Source: Luidia sarsii (taxonomy: Eukaryota > Echinodermata > Asteroidea > Paxillosida > Luidiidae). From it: a DNA stretch of 64,000 nt. This document shows, piece by piece, positions 11,895 through 23,285 of the stretch (position 1 is its first letter; the number at the start of each line of letters is the position of its first letter). Below the pieces are notes generated by a model. The model ran no database searches. It was not told the origin of the DNA and saw only the letters and a list, made by a program, of their open reading frames with translations. The DNA lies in assembly GCA_949987565.1 (NCBI GenBank), contig OX465120.1:11393080-11457079 (forward strand), written 5' to 3'. The position numbers and the translations under genes are program-made.

Positions 11895-13115
11895 TGGTGT
11901 CCTCTGTCTCTCTGTCTGTCTCACTGTGTGTGTCTCCCTCTGTCTCTCTGTCTGTCTCACTGTGTCTTCCTCTGTCTCTCTGAAACTAACTCTGTATACA
12001 TCTATCTCTGTCCCTCAGTCTGTCTCTATCTATTTAGTATGTCTCTCGGTATCTCAGCCTGTCTGTCTTTCTGTCTCCCTGTCTCTCTCTGTCTCTATCT
12101 TTCAGTCTCTTGATGTCTCTCTCTAGCTTCCTATCTCTCTGTCTCTATGTCTCTCTGTCTCTCTGTCTCCCTGTCTGTCTGTCTCCATGTCTCTCTGTCT
12201 CTGTCTCTCTGTCTCTATGTCTCTCTGCCTCTATGTCTCTCTGTCTCTCTCTATGTCTCTGTCTCCCCCTGTCTCTCTCTATGTCTCTCTGTCTCTCTGT
12301 CTCTATGTCTCTCTGTCTCTCTGTCTCTCTCTTTGCCTCTATGTCTCTCTGTCTCTCACTGTCTCTCTCTATGTCTGTCTGTCTCTCTGTCACTCCCTTT
12401 TCCCTCTATATCTGTATCTCTGTCTCTCTTCGTCTACATTTGTCTCCATTTGTCTCCCTCTATCTGTGTCTCTCTTTCTCTATTTTCCTGTCTCCCTATG
12501 CTTCCCTCTATCTGTTTGTCTCTCTCTGTCTCCCCCTGTCTATCTCTGTATCTCTCTTCTCCCTCTATCTCTGTCTCTCTGTCGCTCTCTCTTCTCCCTC
12601 TACCGTATCTACGTCTATGTCTCTCTTCTCCCTCTATCTGTCTCCATGTCTCTCTTTGTCTCCCTCTGTCTCTGTCTCTGTGTCCCTGTCTCCCTATGCC
12701 TCCCTCTGTCTGTCTGTCTGTCTGTCTATCTCTGTCTCCCTCTGTCTCTCTATCTGTCTCCCCATGTCTCTCTCTGTATCTCTCTTCTCCCTCTGTCTCT
12801 CTGTCTCTCTGTCTCTCTTTGTCTCCATTTGTCTCCCTCGGTCTCTGTCTCTGTGTCCCTGTTTCCCTATGCCTCCCTCTGCCTGTCTATCTCTGTCTCC
12901 CTCTGTCTCTCTATCTGTCTCCACATGTCTCTCTCTGTATCTCTCTTCTCCCTCCATCTCTGTCTCTCTGTCTCTCTTTGTCTCCATTTGTCTCCCTCGG
13001 TCTCTGTCTCTGTGTCCCTGTTTCCCTATGCCTCCCTCTGCCTGTCCCTCTGTCTCCCTCTGCCTCTGTATATATATGTGTGTACCTAGCTGTCTCTCTC
13101 TCCATCTCTCCTTGG
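11895..13115. repeat. CTCTGT/CTGTCT minisatellite with higher-order repeats
   Basis: About 1.2 kb of pyrimidine-rich CTGTCTCT units. Towards the 3' end a longer unit (marker TGTGTCCCTG at about 12680, 12851 and 13010) recurs at a ~160-172 bp period. All frames are largely open as Ser-Leu-Cys repeats; this is not a protein gene. Confidence 0.95.
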
Positions 13116-13848
13116 GACTCTTGCTCTTCCTGTGCTAAACCTATCAATTAGGGTGCCTATTTAAGGAGGGTTCGCTGGCGATTTTTCACACCCAATTGGC
13201 AACTCCCGCGCTGCAGGAGGCCGGGACGAGACCGAGTGCGAGGGCAGAAGCAAAAACAAATCTATTAGCAGTCAGGCGCACCCAATCCTCCCGAGGAAAA
13301 GGGAAGAGTCTGGATTCGGCAAGTTCAGAGGGAAACTTGAACAAGCTTCGGCTCAATCCTCACAAGCAATAAAACCCTGTTCCCCCTTCTCTATTTTTCC
13401 TTCAATTTTTTTTTTTCCTCAATTATTCCTTTTTCTTCGGTAGCAGTAAGGGAGGGAGGGAGACGGGGGAAAGCTAGGGTGGTAAGGCCAGGGGTCGACC
13501 TGTGTGAATGGGGAAAGTTCAGATGGCGTAACTCGGCGGAAGAAATCGGGGCCGACGTTTTGGGGCGAAAAAGCCTAGTGCTTCAAGCCACTGATATGAT
13601 CTTCCAATCATGTGTATGGTGCTACGGTGAGAAAGGGGTTAGAATTTGGCAGTCGATCTTTGACATAATAACAATCTTAAAGCCGCCATCGACAGTGACT
13701 ACACAGGCCTACATGTACAAGTACATGTACATGTACTGTACACATTCATAAGCTAAAACTGGGTTGTACAATGTACAACACCAAAACGGCCCCATTAAAA
13801 GATAATACCAGAGAGCCTTTACATGTTGCACTCCACAAAGGGATTTCT
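13116..13848. other. No gene seen; CpG-richer stretch
   Basis: 13170-13600 has more CpG than most of the window, but I see no consistent exon. A short TACATG cluster lies at 13710-13745. Confidence 0.45.
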
Positions 13849-13850
13849 AA

Positions 13851-13991
13851 GCACTGAAAAGTACTAAAGGTGATATACAAAAATGTTGCAAACTGCTTAC
13901 TGACTAAAATTACCAAAATGTAAATCTTCAAATTTAGTGGGCCTGACGTTTCGATCCTAGCAGGACCTTTCTCAAAGGCACTGAAAAGTAC
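13851..13991 (-). mobile_element. Minimal PLE 3'-end insertion with 14-bp TSD
   Basis: A 113-bp insert (13865-13977) is flanked by perfect direct repeats GCACTGAAAAGTAC (13851-13864 and 13978-13991). Read on the minus strand it begins with the hammerhead-like motif CCTTTGAGAAAGGTCC..GATCGAAACGTCAGGC and ends with the PLE 3' tail GCAACATTTTTGTATATCACC. It has no coding sequence. The duplication shows it entered as one retrotransposition event, 5'-truncated exactly at the start of the motif. Confidence 0.85.
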
Positions 13992-14734
13992 ATTAGAAAG
14001 GAGAGGTTATAGCATTAAGACTGACTGAAACTGTGTTTTACTAGGAGTTTGCATAAATATGTGTGTTGGAAGACTTCTACCGTATAATGTGGGTGCACAG
14101 GTACAGTGTACATTTCAAGAATGCGCAATCACCATGGCAACACGTTCAGACTGTTGGATTCTGCAAGGTTGGGTACCAATGGGTTCCTAATTTCTGCCCA
14201 AATGTTGGAATTAGTTGGGTTAGGTATGCTTCCTAGTGAAAGAGCCTAAGGGGTTAGGGATTATACGCAAAAAGACACAATAAGGCACTTTTACAATGTA
14301 CATGCAAGGGGCATCACAGCACGACTTGCCTTATGCACATATTTACTTTGAATGACCCATTTCCATTTCTTCTTAAATAATATAGGAGAGTTCATAAGCT
14401 TGCTACGGTATCTCATGTTTGATTAATATCTAGGTTAGCTCTCATATTTGGGCTGACTATTCAGGCAGAATTGAAATGACCACTCCACGAAGCTCCGCAA
14501 ACATGTATGTATGCACTCTGGAAGACGAGTCAAATTGCCATTAATAATTGACATAATTATCAATTAAGCAATTTTACGGACGACCTTCTGAGTGCAGATG
14601 GCCGGCCCATCCATTAATCACATTGCCATGAATTGATAGGATTGGAGAAATTGACAGTGAGGACCTGGAGTGACCCAAAGTTGACCTTGAGGTCACGACC
14701 TTTGCACGTCTGACTTGCACTGCCTTCTGTGCAA
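13992..14734. other. No gene seen
   Basis: Unique-looking AT-rich DNA without recognisable features. Confidence 0.5.
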
Positions 14735-15283
14735 GAGGGAGAGGGAAGGAGGGAAGGAGGGAGAGAAGTGGAAGGAGGGAGGGATAGAAAGCGAGACAGA
14801 CAGCGAAACAGAGAGATGGAGAGAGGCAGGTAGACAGACAAAGACAGAGAGAGAAAGAAGCAGTGAGAGACAGAGACAGAAAAAGACAGAGGCAGAAAGA
14901 GACAGAGAGAGACAGAGGTAGAGGGAGACAGAAGCAGAGAGAGACAGAAGCAGAGGGAGACAGAGGCAGAGGGGGACAGAGAGAGACAGAGGCATAGAGA
15001 GACGGAAGCAGAGAGAGACAGAAGCAGAGGGAGACAGAGGCAGAAAGAGACAGAGAGAGACAGAGGCAGAGGGAGACAGAAGCAGAGAGAGACAGAGAGA
15101 AACAGAGGCAGAGAGAGACGGAAGCAGAGAGAGACAGAGAGACAGAGGCAGAGAGATACAGAAGCAGAGAGAGACAGAGGCAGAGAGAGACAGAGAGAGA
15201 CAGAGACAGAGGGAGACAGAAGCGGAGAGAGACAGAGAAAGAGCTGGGAGGCAGGGAGGCAGGCAGGCAGGCAGGCAGGCAGG

Positions 15284-15355
<72 letters not shown>

Positions 15356-15358
15356 CAA
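14735..15358. repeat. AGACAG/CAGAGA purine minisatellite plus (GGCA)n
   Basis: GAGGGA then GAGACAGAGGCAGA-type units to about 15245, then a clean (GGCA)n tract at 15250-15358. This is the complement type of the CTGTCT block at 11.9-13.1 kb. Confidence 0.95.
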
Positions 15359-16184
15359 ACAAGCAGGGGGGATCAGTGAGAAGGGAAGGGAGGGAGGCAG
15401 AGGTATCTTAGAGCCCCGCCTGGCTGACCGCTTGATATCGTTCTAATCGTCCTGTAATTTGATTGCCGGCTACCAATCCCCTCCCAGCACTCCTTAATGC
15501 AATTGCGGACAGAGTTGCTGCAGGGAGGTGGTGGGGGGGGGGGGGGGCTGGGTGGCTCATAGATCAATCTCCGGCCAACCATGCCAACCCAAATGTCATT
15601 AACCGGTCCCCCGGAACGGGAACCGCTGACCGCCGGCTCGAAAAAGGAGTGACCAGGTACAGTCCCCGGGGAGAGCAAGGGGCACAGGGCTGCAACGGTC
15701 CAGGGACCGCTAAGGACAAACATCAACAATCCTGTTTAATCAAGATATCGCTGATGATCATACAACATGTACCACATGTGCCCTGCCTGTACAACTAGGA
15801 TGTAGCCATCTCTAAGAAGCACAACCAAACGATATAACATCCCACAGGTACAGTGTAGACCACATAACTTTACACGGAAGTCTAACTGACAATTCCCCAA
15901 CATTGAGATCTCATTCCTAAATTCCTCACTACCCTTCGGTCTAAAGTCCATTCCGGAATATCAGATATACTGTATACACAAAATTTAGTTTTGTATGTCA
16001 TATAGAACGAATTGATTACGTAAAAGTGGTACTGCTAAACGCAGTACCTGACCTGACACCTATAACTCCTCCAGTCACGCGACATAGCTTTTAGTACTTC
16101 ATCGCATCACTGGTTGCCTGCCTGTCACTTCAGGCTCCTGCACAAATGCTGCAAGTTTCGGAGTTTGTCGTCTCTTGCTCTCCT
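15359..16184. other. No gene seen
   Basis: Contains a G-rich run at 15527-15548. No gene recognised. Confidence 0.5.
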
Positions 16185-16260
16185 CTACATGTACCGGTAC
16201 ATTGTACACGTACATGTACATGTATATCATACAACAAGTACATGTACCTTGTACATGTAG
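16185..16260. repeat. Short GTAC-type repeat
   Basis: TACATG/TACCGG units with spacer variants. Confidence 0.85.
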
Positions 16261-16943
16261 GGCCCACTATGTCCATTCAGGTGGGACCTACATTTGTACC
16301 GAAGTTCTGAGCAAAATCCTGCTTGCAAACCTTTGACCCACGCTGTCGTAATAATTTTTGGATTCCCATACAATTTATCGCTCCTTGTGGTCCTTCCATT
16401 CGTTCTCTGTATAATATCAAACTGTTTTTCATGCGTATGAGCATAGCGAAGCAGCATGAAAATATACGTTTTCATTTTTTTTTTTTTTTTTTTTGGCCTA
16501 ACAATGCTGATTCGAAGCACTCTCTCTTCACGCAGGTGGACAAACTATGCACGACTGCAAGCCTTAACCAAGAAAACAGGACGGTAATAAATCAAGACAG
16601 ACAGAGGGAGATGACGGAAAAAGCCCAGGTGCATGCATAAATAACAATTCCCAACACATGGATTCCGTGGACAGAAATCACAACTCCTTTTTTCTTTTTC
16701 TTTTTCGCCGGCGAAAAAAAAAACGGTAAATGACTTCTGGCACCTTATTGCACACCCAACAAGCCCGCCGGCCAGTTCAGCGATGAACTGGTTGATGAAA
16801 AGAGGCCACGGGATCGACGGGAACTTAAATCCTACTCTGCATGCCGCAGCACATGATAGATTTGCATCTGCCGTGCCCAAAGTTGAACCTGTACATTCAT
16901 GTGGATTACTGTTTCAATACATGTACCGGTACATGTAGAAACT
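16261..16943. other. No gene seen
   Basis: Includes a T run of about 20 at 16476 and an A/T-rich patch near 16690-16725. Nothing recognised. Confidence 0.5.
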
Positions 16944-16945
16944 AA

Positions 16946-17044
16946 GGTTTGCAGTGGCAGCCATACACATGTACAGTAACACATGTCTTTTGAGACCGAG
17001 TGTGGCTCAAAAGACATGAGTTACATGGTGTCACTGCAAACCTT
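16946..17044. repeat. Two-tier inverted repeat (hairpin)
   Basis: Inner arms CATGTCTTTTGAG and CTCAAAAGACATG (13 bp, perfect, 11-base loop) are nested in outer arms AAGGTTTGCAGTG and CACTGCAAACCTT (13 bp, perfect). The intervening segments are of unequal length, and the longer one carries ACATGTAC. Confidence 0.85.
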
Positions 17045-17109
17045 CCACTTGGTACATTTGTGCATGTTGTACCTGTACTTCCACCATGCAAACCTTCAAA
17101 TCTCATCTA

Positions 17110-17265
17110 GACATCTACACGTATACATGTACCATGTACAATGTACAGGTATACAAATGTACATGTACATGTATACTGTATACGCACATGTGTATGTCTG
17201 TGTACAATGTACAAGGGTAGCACCTACATGAACATGTACATGTACATGTACATGTACATGTAGAA
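17110..17265. repeat. GTAC-type repeat
   Basis: TACATG array with variable spacers, ending in (CATGTA)n at 17232-17262. Confidence 0.9.
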
Positions 17266-17404
17266 TCTGGGAAAGGTGAGGTGGTAACAAATACTTTGAT
17301 AAAATATTCACTGAGTTTTGAGTAAATTGGCAATGTGTTGCCTTGACAGCTCCATCAATCTTGAATTTGGTGCACAACTCCGGTACATGTTCATGTATGT
17401 ATAT

Positions 17405-17576
17405 GGCCTGATGTCTCGATCCTACATGTACATGTACCGGTAGCAGGACCTTTCTCAAACTTGTCAAAGGCAAAAGAAAAAAGAAAGGGCCTGCTAGGAT
17501 CAAAACGTCAGGCCCTCTAACATTTGAGATTCATGTATTGGAGGTCATTTTAGTCAGTGAGCAGTTTGCAACAGAT
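17405..17576. mobile_element. Head-to-head PLE 3'-end pair, left copy interrupted
   Basis: Left half (17405-17471) is a minus-strand hammerhead-like motif. Right half (17482-17514) is a plus-strand copy followed by the PLE tail TTTTAGTCAGTGAGCAGTTTGCAACA to about 17576. The left copy is split by an 18-base insert at 17425-17442 made of CATGTA, CATGTA and CCGGTA placed at a TA dinucleotide. The right copy has GAAAC changed to AAAAC. Confidence 0.7.
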
Positions 17577-17599
17577 ATTGCATTTACTTCATGTACAGA

Positions 17600-17665
17600 A
17601 TAATGTACGCACGGTACCGGTATACATGTACATGTACATGTACCGGTACCGGTATGTACACTGTA
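17600..17665. repeat. Short GTAC-type repeat
   Basis: TACATG and TACCGG units. Confidence 0.85.
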
Positions 17666-17769
17666 CATGTGTTCAGTTGTAGAAAGTGTTTTACTGTAAT
17701 TTGTAAGCATTGGTATTCAGAAACAGGGAGGACAATTGAAATCACCCCAGTTTTGGCCCAGTCTGTCCT

Positions 17770-17915
17770 TCGTTCCTCCTTTGTCCATATTTTTCTGTCA
17801 TCTATAAACGCATCACATCTCCCCTATTCCTATCTGTTTAGGTCCTTGATTTCCTGCCTTTGAGAAAGGTCCGGCTAAGATCAAAACACCGGGTCTGCTA
17901 AATTTTGAGAGCTAC
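17770..17915 (+). mobile_element. PLE 3'-region fragment
   Basis: A pyrimidine-rich PLE 3' segment (TTTGTCCATATTTTTCTGTCAT, then CTATTCCTATCTGTTTAGGTCC) leads into a hammerhead-like motif at 17854-17896, GCCTTTGAGAAAGGTCC..GATCAAAACACC. The order matches 49860-50255. The core is mutated (AAAAC). Confidence 0.7.
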
Positions 17916-17954
17916 ACAAAACAAAATTACGGTAAGTCAAAAAAAAGGGGGGAA

Positions 17955-18690
17955 ATGAAAGTACCATGAAAGTAACATGAAAGTATCAAGAAATTTAATA
18001 AAAGTCCTGCTAGGATCAAAATGTCAGGCTCCCTCAGATCTTATAGAAAAGAATGTTCAGACTCATAATCCTACACAAATGTTGTGTGCATGTAATACAG
18101 TGTACATACTACATACATGCACATGTACATGTAGCATGAAAGTATCGAGAATTCTGAGAAAGATCCTGCGTGGATCAAAACATCAGGCACTCTCCATTCT
18201 TATCTATGGGGAAAAAATCAGACTCATAATCCTACACAAATATGAATGTTGTGTTTGTGTACGTAACATGAAAGCAACAAGAAATTTGAGAAAGGTCCAG
18301 CTAGGATCAAAACATCAGGCTCTCTCAGATCTTTAAGAAAAGAATGTTCACACTCATAATCCTACACAAAATTCATGTACAGGTGTACCGGTACATGTAT
18401 GTATATGCATGTTGAATAAATTAAAAAATTAAAGTATCAAGAAATTCGAGAAAGGTTCAGCTAGGATCAAAACTTCAGGCCTCTCTCGGTTCTTTAAGAA
18501 AAGAACGTTCACACTCATAATCCTACACAAAATTCATGTAAGTACATGTATATATATGCATGTTATATATTGAATAAATTAAAAAAATTAAAGTATCAAG
18601 AATTTGAGAAAAGCTAATGCATGTAGTAAGATCAAAATGTCGGGCTCTCTCAATTCTTAAGGAAAAGAGCATGTACCAGGGTACTGGTAC
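17955..18690 (+). repeat. Tandem array of five hammerhead-like PLE units
   Basis: Five diverged copies, with AAAGTATC-type starts near 17980, 18139, 18270, 18431 and 18590 (spacings about 159, 131, 161, 159). Each carries the motif GAGAAAGGTCCAGCTAGGATC then AAAAC.TCAGGCT, followed by TCTTTAAGAAAAGAATGTTCA and CTCATAATCCTACACAAA. Spacer length varies through TACATG insertions. All cores read AAAAC instead of GAAAC. Confidence 0.8.
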
Positions 18691-19435
18691 ATGTAAGTGG
18701 TAAATGTACTGGTATGATCATGCTTAGCAGTTGAGTTACAATGTAGCAATAGCATGTTTGTTTGTTGGCGGTTGTCTTGTTCATGCTAAAGCAGCTCCAT
18801 GCAGTAGGGCCCAGGTCCTGTCAATCACCAGACCAGCTGGCAGTCCCTGGAAAACAAGCCAGGGTTGTTGGGTTGGTGTGTTTTTTTCGCAGCCAGCGCT
18901 GGGCCAAAATACTACCCCTTGATTGGCCTAAGTAAAGTCCCTCTGGCCCCAACTGTCTACAATTAGTGTTTGGTGACAGGCTAGAATATCATCTCAAGCT
19001 TCTCAAGTTTAAAAAAAGAAAAAAAATTGAAGAGCGAAAAAAATAAAAGCACCAGACAAATATCTAGTCTCCCCTTACAAGTCCTGAATCGCTCTTTAGT
19101 GGGTATGTACCGGTATTGCTTGGTTATACCTTCGGGTATAAGAAAAAAAGGGCAATACAAATATGGTTCACACTGTTTGCTAACCTGAATGATACAGGTG
19201 TATTTGTTTACAAACCATAGGTCTGACTATTCACAGCAAGGATGCCCGTTCTCTTTGACATAGTTGAGAATGGTCTTGCTTGAATCAAAATATCAAGTAA
19301 TGGAAATGCTTTCTTTTGTTTTGTTTTCTAGCTTTGAAAAAGTTACATAACATGTGTTGCAGATGTACATTGTACATGTGTATGCTTCTGCCCATTAACA
19401 ATTTCATAGTAGTATGAATTTGCTGCACTAACAAT
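18691..19435. other. No gene seen; possible very old PLE motif at 19265
   Basis: TGAGAATGGTCTTGCTTGAATCAAAATATCAAG (19264-19296, quoted in part) may be a very old hammerhead-like copy. Otherwise nothing recognised. Confidence 0.4.
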
Positions 19436-19870
19436 CCTACATGCACACGTACATATGTATGCACATGCAGAGTACAGTACATGTATACATGTACAGTAGT
19501 TTAGATCCTAGCAGGACCTCTACTACAGTGTACCAGTAGGATCCAAACTTCACATGTGTACAGTAGTACAATGTAATTCCTCAGAGAAAAAATTCAAGGG
19601 ATAACCATGCAGTACACACATGTACTACATGTACATGTACTACATGTACATGTACAAGTCAATGAATGATCACATGTACACTGCATATTCAGCAAATTCG
19701 GAAGAATTGCAGATTTATCATTCAATGCTGGAAAGAAACCCACAGCAAAACAATGTATATGTGTACACATGTACCGTACATTGTGTACACTGTATACCGT
19801 ACGTGCACCGTACTGTACATGTGCCGGTACATGTGTACAATGTACATGTAGATGTGCATGTAAATGGACA
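19436..19870. repeat. GTAC-type repeat clusters with a PLE motif scrap
   Basis: TACATG blocks at 19436-19500, 19615-19660 and 19755-19870. Between them 19504-19519 (GATCCTAGCAGGACCT) and 19534-19556 (CCAGTAGGATCCAAACTT) look like head-to-head scraps of the PLE motif. Confidence 0.6.
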
Positions 19871-20104
19871 TGTCTGCAAAGTAAACTACATTTTTACAAC
19901 ATTTTCACTCTTGTGGTCTGCCTAAACAGCCCCCTCTATTGTCGAAGACCGGCACAGTGCAGAGACTGAGCTTCACCTGCCAACAAGTCATGTACATGTA
20001 CATGAACACAATCCCTGCTGCAAAATAATGGACTGGTGCAAGGGCGCCCTCTTGTGTTGAAAACATCACTACCTTTTCTCAAAGGTGCAAGACACTGAAT
20101 TAAT

Positions 20105-20625
20105 TTCCATTTTAAGCTACTGTAATGTACAGTACATGTACACATACATGTACGTGTACGGTACAGTACAGTACAAATGAAGACTTGTCTTATATCTCTT
20201 TTAAATCGCCAGGGGTCTGCAAGCTGTTCCTGCACATACATGTAACCATTTGAAGCTCAAACCACATTGTATACCTGTGAAAAAGAAAGGGGTTTTCACA
20301 CATGTAACGGTACAATGTATACGTACAGTACATGTACAATAAACAATGAACATACATGTAAATGACTCACCTGCATGGATTGCAATGAAGAAACAGCAAG
20401 ATGATGTTGAGGAAGCAGCAGCAACCGTGAGAAAAAAGGGAATGAAAATGAAATATTAATGCATGATGCATCAACTGTAACAGAAATGTACATGTACATG
20501 TACATGTACCGGTGCTGTACAAGTACATGTATGATAAAGAAAATATTATTGTACTGAACAATTATAGACACACTGTACATGTGTACATATCATGTACACA
20601 TGTACATGTACATGTACATGTTACA
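20105..20625. repeat. Scattered GTAC-type repeats
   Basis: Clusters at 20125-20175, 20308-20345, 20487-20530 and 20575-20625, separated by unremarkable AT-rich DNA. Confidence 0.8.
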
Positions 20626-20709
20626 TTGAATGCAACAGTAACAGCAAGATTCTGAAGTCCATAGTCCAGTAAATGTAAATGGCGCCCTCTGTTGACAATA
20701 CATTAAAGA

Positions 20710-21205
20710 CCATACATGTACAATGTGTATGGGGTGGGCATACTAGTAGTACATGTACCGGTACATGTATTTTTAACACAGCATATCACATATAATATAA
20801 ATACATTGTACATGTACATTATACAAACTTTTACATTGTACAGTACATGAACTGTACATGTACAATACATACAGTACATACTAGAATTAGTGTGCAGGTA
20901 CATGTACATGTACAGTACATGTACGTGTACAGTACATGTATGTACTACAGTGTACATGTACATGTACATGTACATTGTACATGTACTTGGTTTGTCAGTA
21001 CAGTATGTACTGTACATGTACATTGTACAGTATATATACATGTACACAACTGTACATGCACATCTACATGTACATGTACACTGTACATGTACATATATAT
21101 ACATGTAGTATGTACATGTACATGCACAGTAAATACTGCACATACACGTCTACATGTGCGTACATGTACATGTATATTATGTACATGTACATGTACATGT
21201 ATCAA
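20710..21205. repeat. Large GTAC-type repeat block
   Basis: About 500 bp in which nearly every 4-10 bases contains GTAC, with spacers A, T, AT, ATT and longer. Open frames on both strands are repeat translations. Confidence 0.95.
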
Positions 21206-21221
21206 TCATACCACATACAGT

Positions 21222-21375
21222 CAGTGGATGGGTCCCTATCCCAGTTATGGCAGTAATCTACTGCATATGCTAATCCCTTCCTCTGTACTTCACATTTCTT
21301 CTCCACAAAGTATAGGTGGGTCCCTATCCCAGTCATTGCCAGTAATCTACTGTACATATGCTAATCCCTTGACTG
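21222..21375 (+). repeat. ~95-bp imperfect direct duplication
   Basis: GGGTCCCTATCCCAGT, then CAGTAATCTACTG and ATATGCTAATCCCTT, occurs twice (from about 21228 and 21318). The second copy has ACTGTACATATG where the first has ACTGCATATG. Confidence 0.85.
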
Positions 21376-21559
21376 TGTCATCCTTATCCCCCTTCCCTTC
21401 CTCCCGACATCATAATTAATAACTGGCTAATTACCTGCCCAATCCTGTCACCAGTCCAGAAAGATAGATTCTACCCATTAGGCCAAGTGCACTAGTGCCA
21501 TGGAGGTGATTGGAGTCAGTGCTAGGGGTAGGATGCAGGGATCTTGGCATCTACAATCT

Positions 21560-21870
21560 TGTACATGTACATGTATTTCCCACGTAAATGAGCGGTTGGT
21601 ACAGTGTACACATACCATGTACAGTACATGTACATGTACATGTACATGTATGTATGTACCATCGAGGTACATACATGTATGTACATGTACAGTGTGTGTA
21701 CAATACATGTACATGTACATGTACATGTACAGTACAGTACAGTACCGTACCAGGTACATGTACAACATGTACATGTTGCGTGTACATGTATGGTACACTG
21801 TACAATACACTGAATACAGTACATATTATACATACAGTACATGTACATGTACTGTACACGTGTACATTGT
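21560..21870. repeat. GTAC-type repeat block
   Basis: Dense TACATG with GTACAGTAC and GTACCGTAC variants. Confidence 0.95.
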
Positions 21871-22089
21871 AGGTCAGATAAGATTTGAAGGTTTGCGGTA
21901 GCAATGTGGAACGGACAGTGTCAGAGTGGCTCTGAAAATACATTCAGTAACTCAACATTTCGGGCAGTGTACCGTACCGGTACATGTACTATACTCTACT
22001 TACATGTATCATCAGGAGACTGCTGGATTCCAATTATCATTATCATTGTCAGTGCTTAAAAGTGTTGTGGAGAGCACTGCAACTTAACC

Positions 22090-22480
22090 ATGATATACAT
22101 GTACATGTACTGTAGTTCAATTATAAAATGCAATTGCTAACAGTATGTACACGTACATACAATGTACATACGTGTACACATTTTTGTACATGTACATGTA
22201 CATGTACATGTACATGTATGGGTGTACATGTACATGTACACCCATACATGTACATGTACATATATGTACATTATGTACACTGTATGTGTATGTACATGTA
22301 CAGTACTACAGTACATACCGGTACACGGTACATTGTACATGTACATGTACACGTACATGTACGTGTACTATGTACACGTACATGTACCACGGAACAGTAT
22401 GCTACATGTACATGTACATGTACATGTAGTGCATACATGTAGCATACTGTACCGCTACAGTGTACATGCATAGTACCAGT
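22090..22480. repeat. GTAC-type repeat block with a 60-bp perfect palindrome
   Basis: Includes a perfect 60-bp palindrome at 22202-22261, whose arms carry TATGGGTGTACA and TGTACACCCATA inside (TACATG)n. It is capable of cruciform extrusion. Confidence 0.95.
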
Positions 22481-22815
22481 ATGTGATGGAGTACAACTAC
22501 AATAAAATCAACTGGATTACTCCAATGATACAATTACATGTACACGTACCGCAGACTTCAGTTACAATATGGGCTTTGTTTCATATATATTAATTTTTTT
22601 TTTTGGGGGGGTGTCAGATTTCTGAGGGCATAGATCCCAGGAGAACTTGGCATTCCTTTGCCCGGCCACGCCTGACCAGTGCCTGTAACCCCACACCCGG
22701 TAACCGTTGTCAGGGGGAGGGGACACGATCAGAATCCAGTAGAGCAATTTAAAACCATTTTTCCGGACAGGGAAACTCCAGACTTTTGTTTCACTGCTGG
22801 TAATGTTGGGTGGAG
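22481..22815. other. No gene seen
   Basis: T12/G8 homopolymer junction near 22596-22610. Nothing else recognised. Confidence 0.5.
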
Positions 22816-23285
22816 CCCCATACATACAGTACATGTACAAATGTACTGTACATGTGTATACAGGTACAAATTGTACATAATATACGTGTACATGTACATG
22901 TACTGTATTTAAAGTGATGAGCTGTTCAATGACACTAAACTACATGGGTTAATTTGGCCGGTAGTGGTGGCTGTACAGCATCGTGTATGTACAGCATCGT
23001 GCATAAAGAGGGTGTACATGCGAACATGTACAAGTGCAAGTACTGTACTGCTACATTACACTTAGAGTGTATACAGTATACGTGTACTGTACACAATGTA
23101 CATGTACAGGGTAAGGTAACTCTATCCGGCTGTCAGACTTGCTGCAAGTCACCCAATTTATTATTACGGAATCAGTGACTTGGTACAGTATCATACAGTG
23201 TACCGGTATACATGTACATGTACAGTGTAGATGTACAGTGTACATGTACATGTACACTGTACATGTACATGTACAGTACACACAC
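22816..23285. repeat. GTAC-type repeat clusters
   Basis: Clusters at 22820-22912, 22980-23110 and 23185-23285 with variable spacers. Confidence 0.85.

Noticed and set aside
20703..21419. Long open frames of Tyr-Met-Cys-Thr-Val-His in GTAC blocks
   Set aside because: All six frames of (TACATG)n are stop-free; no protein signal.
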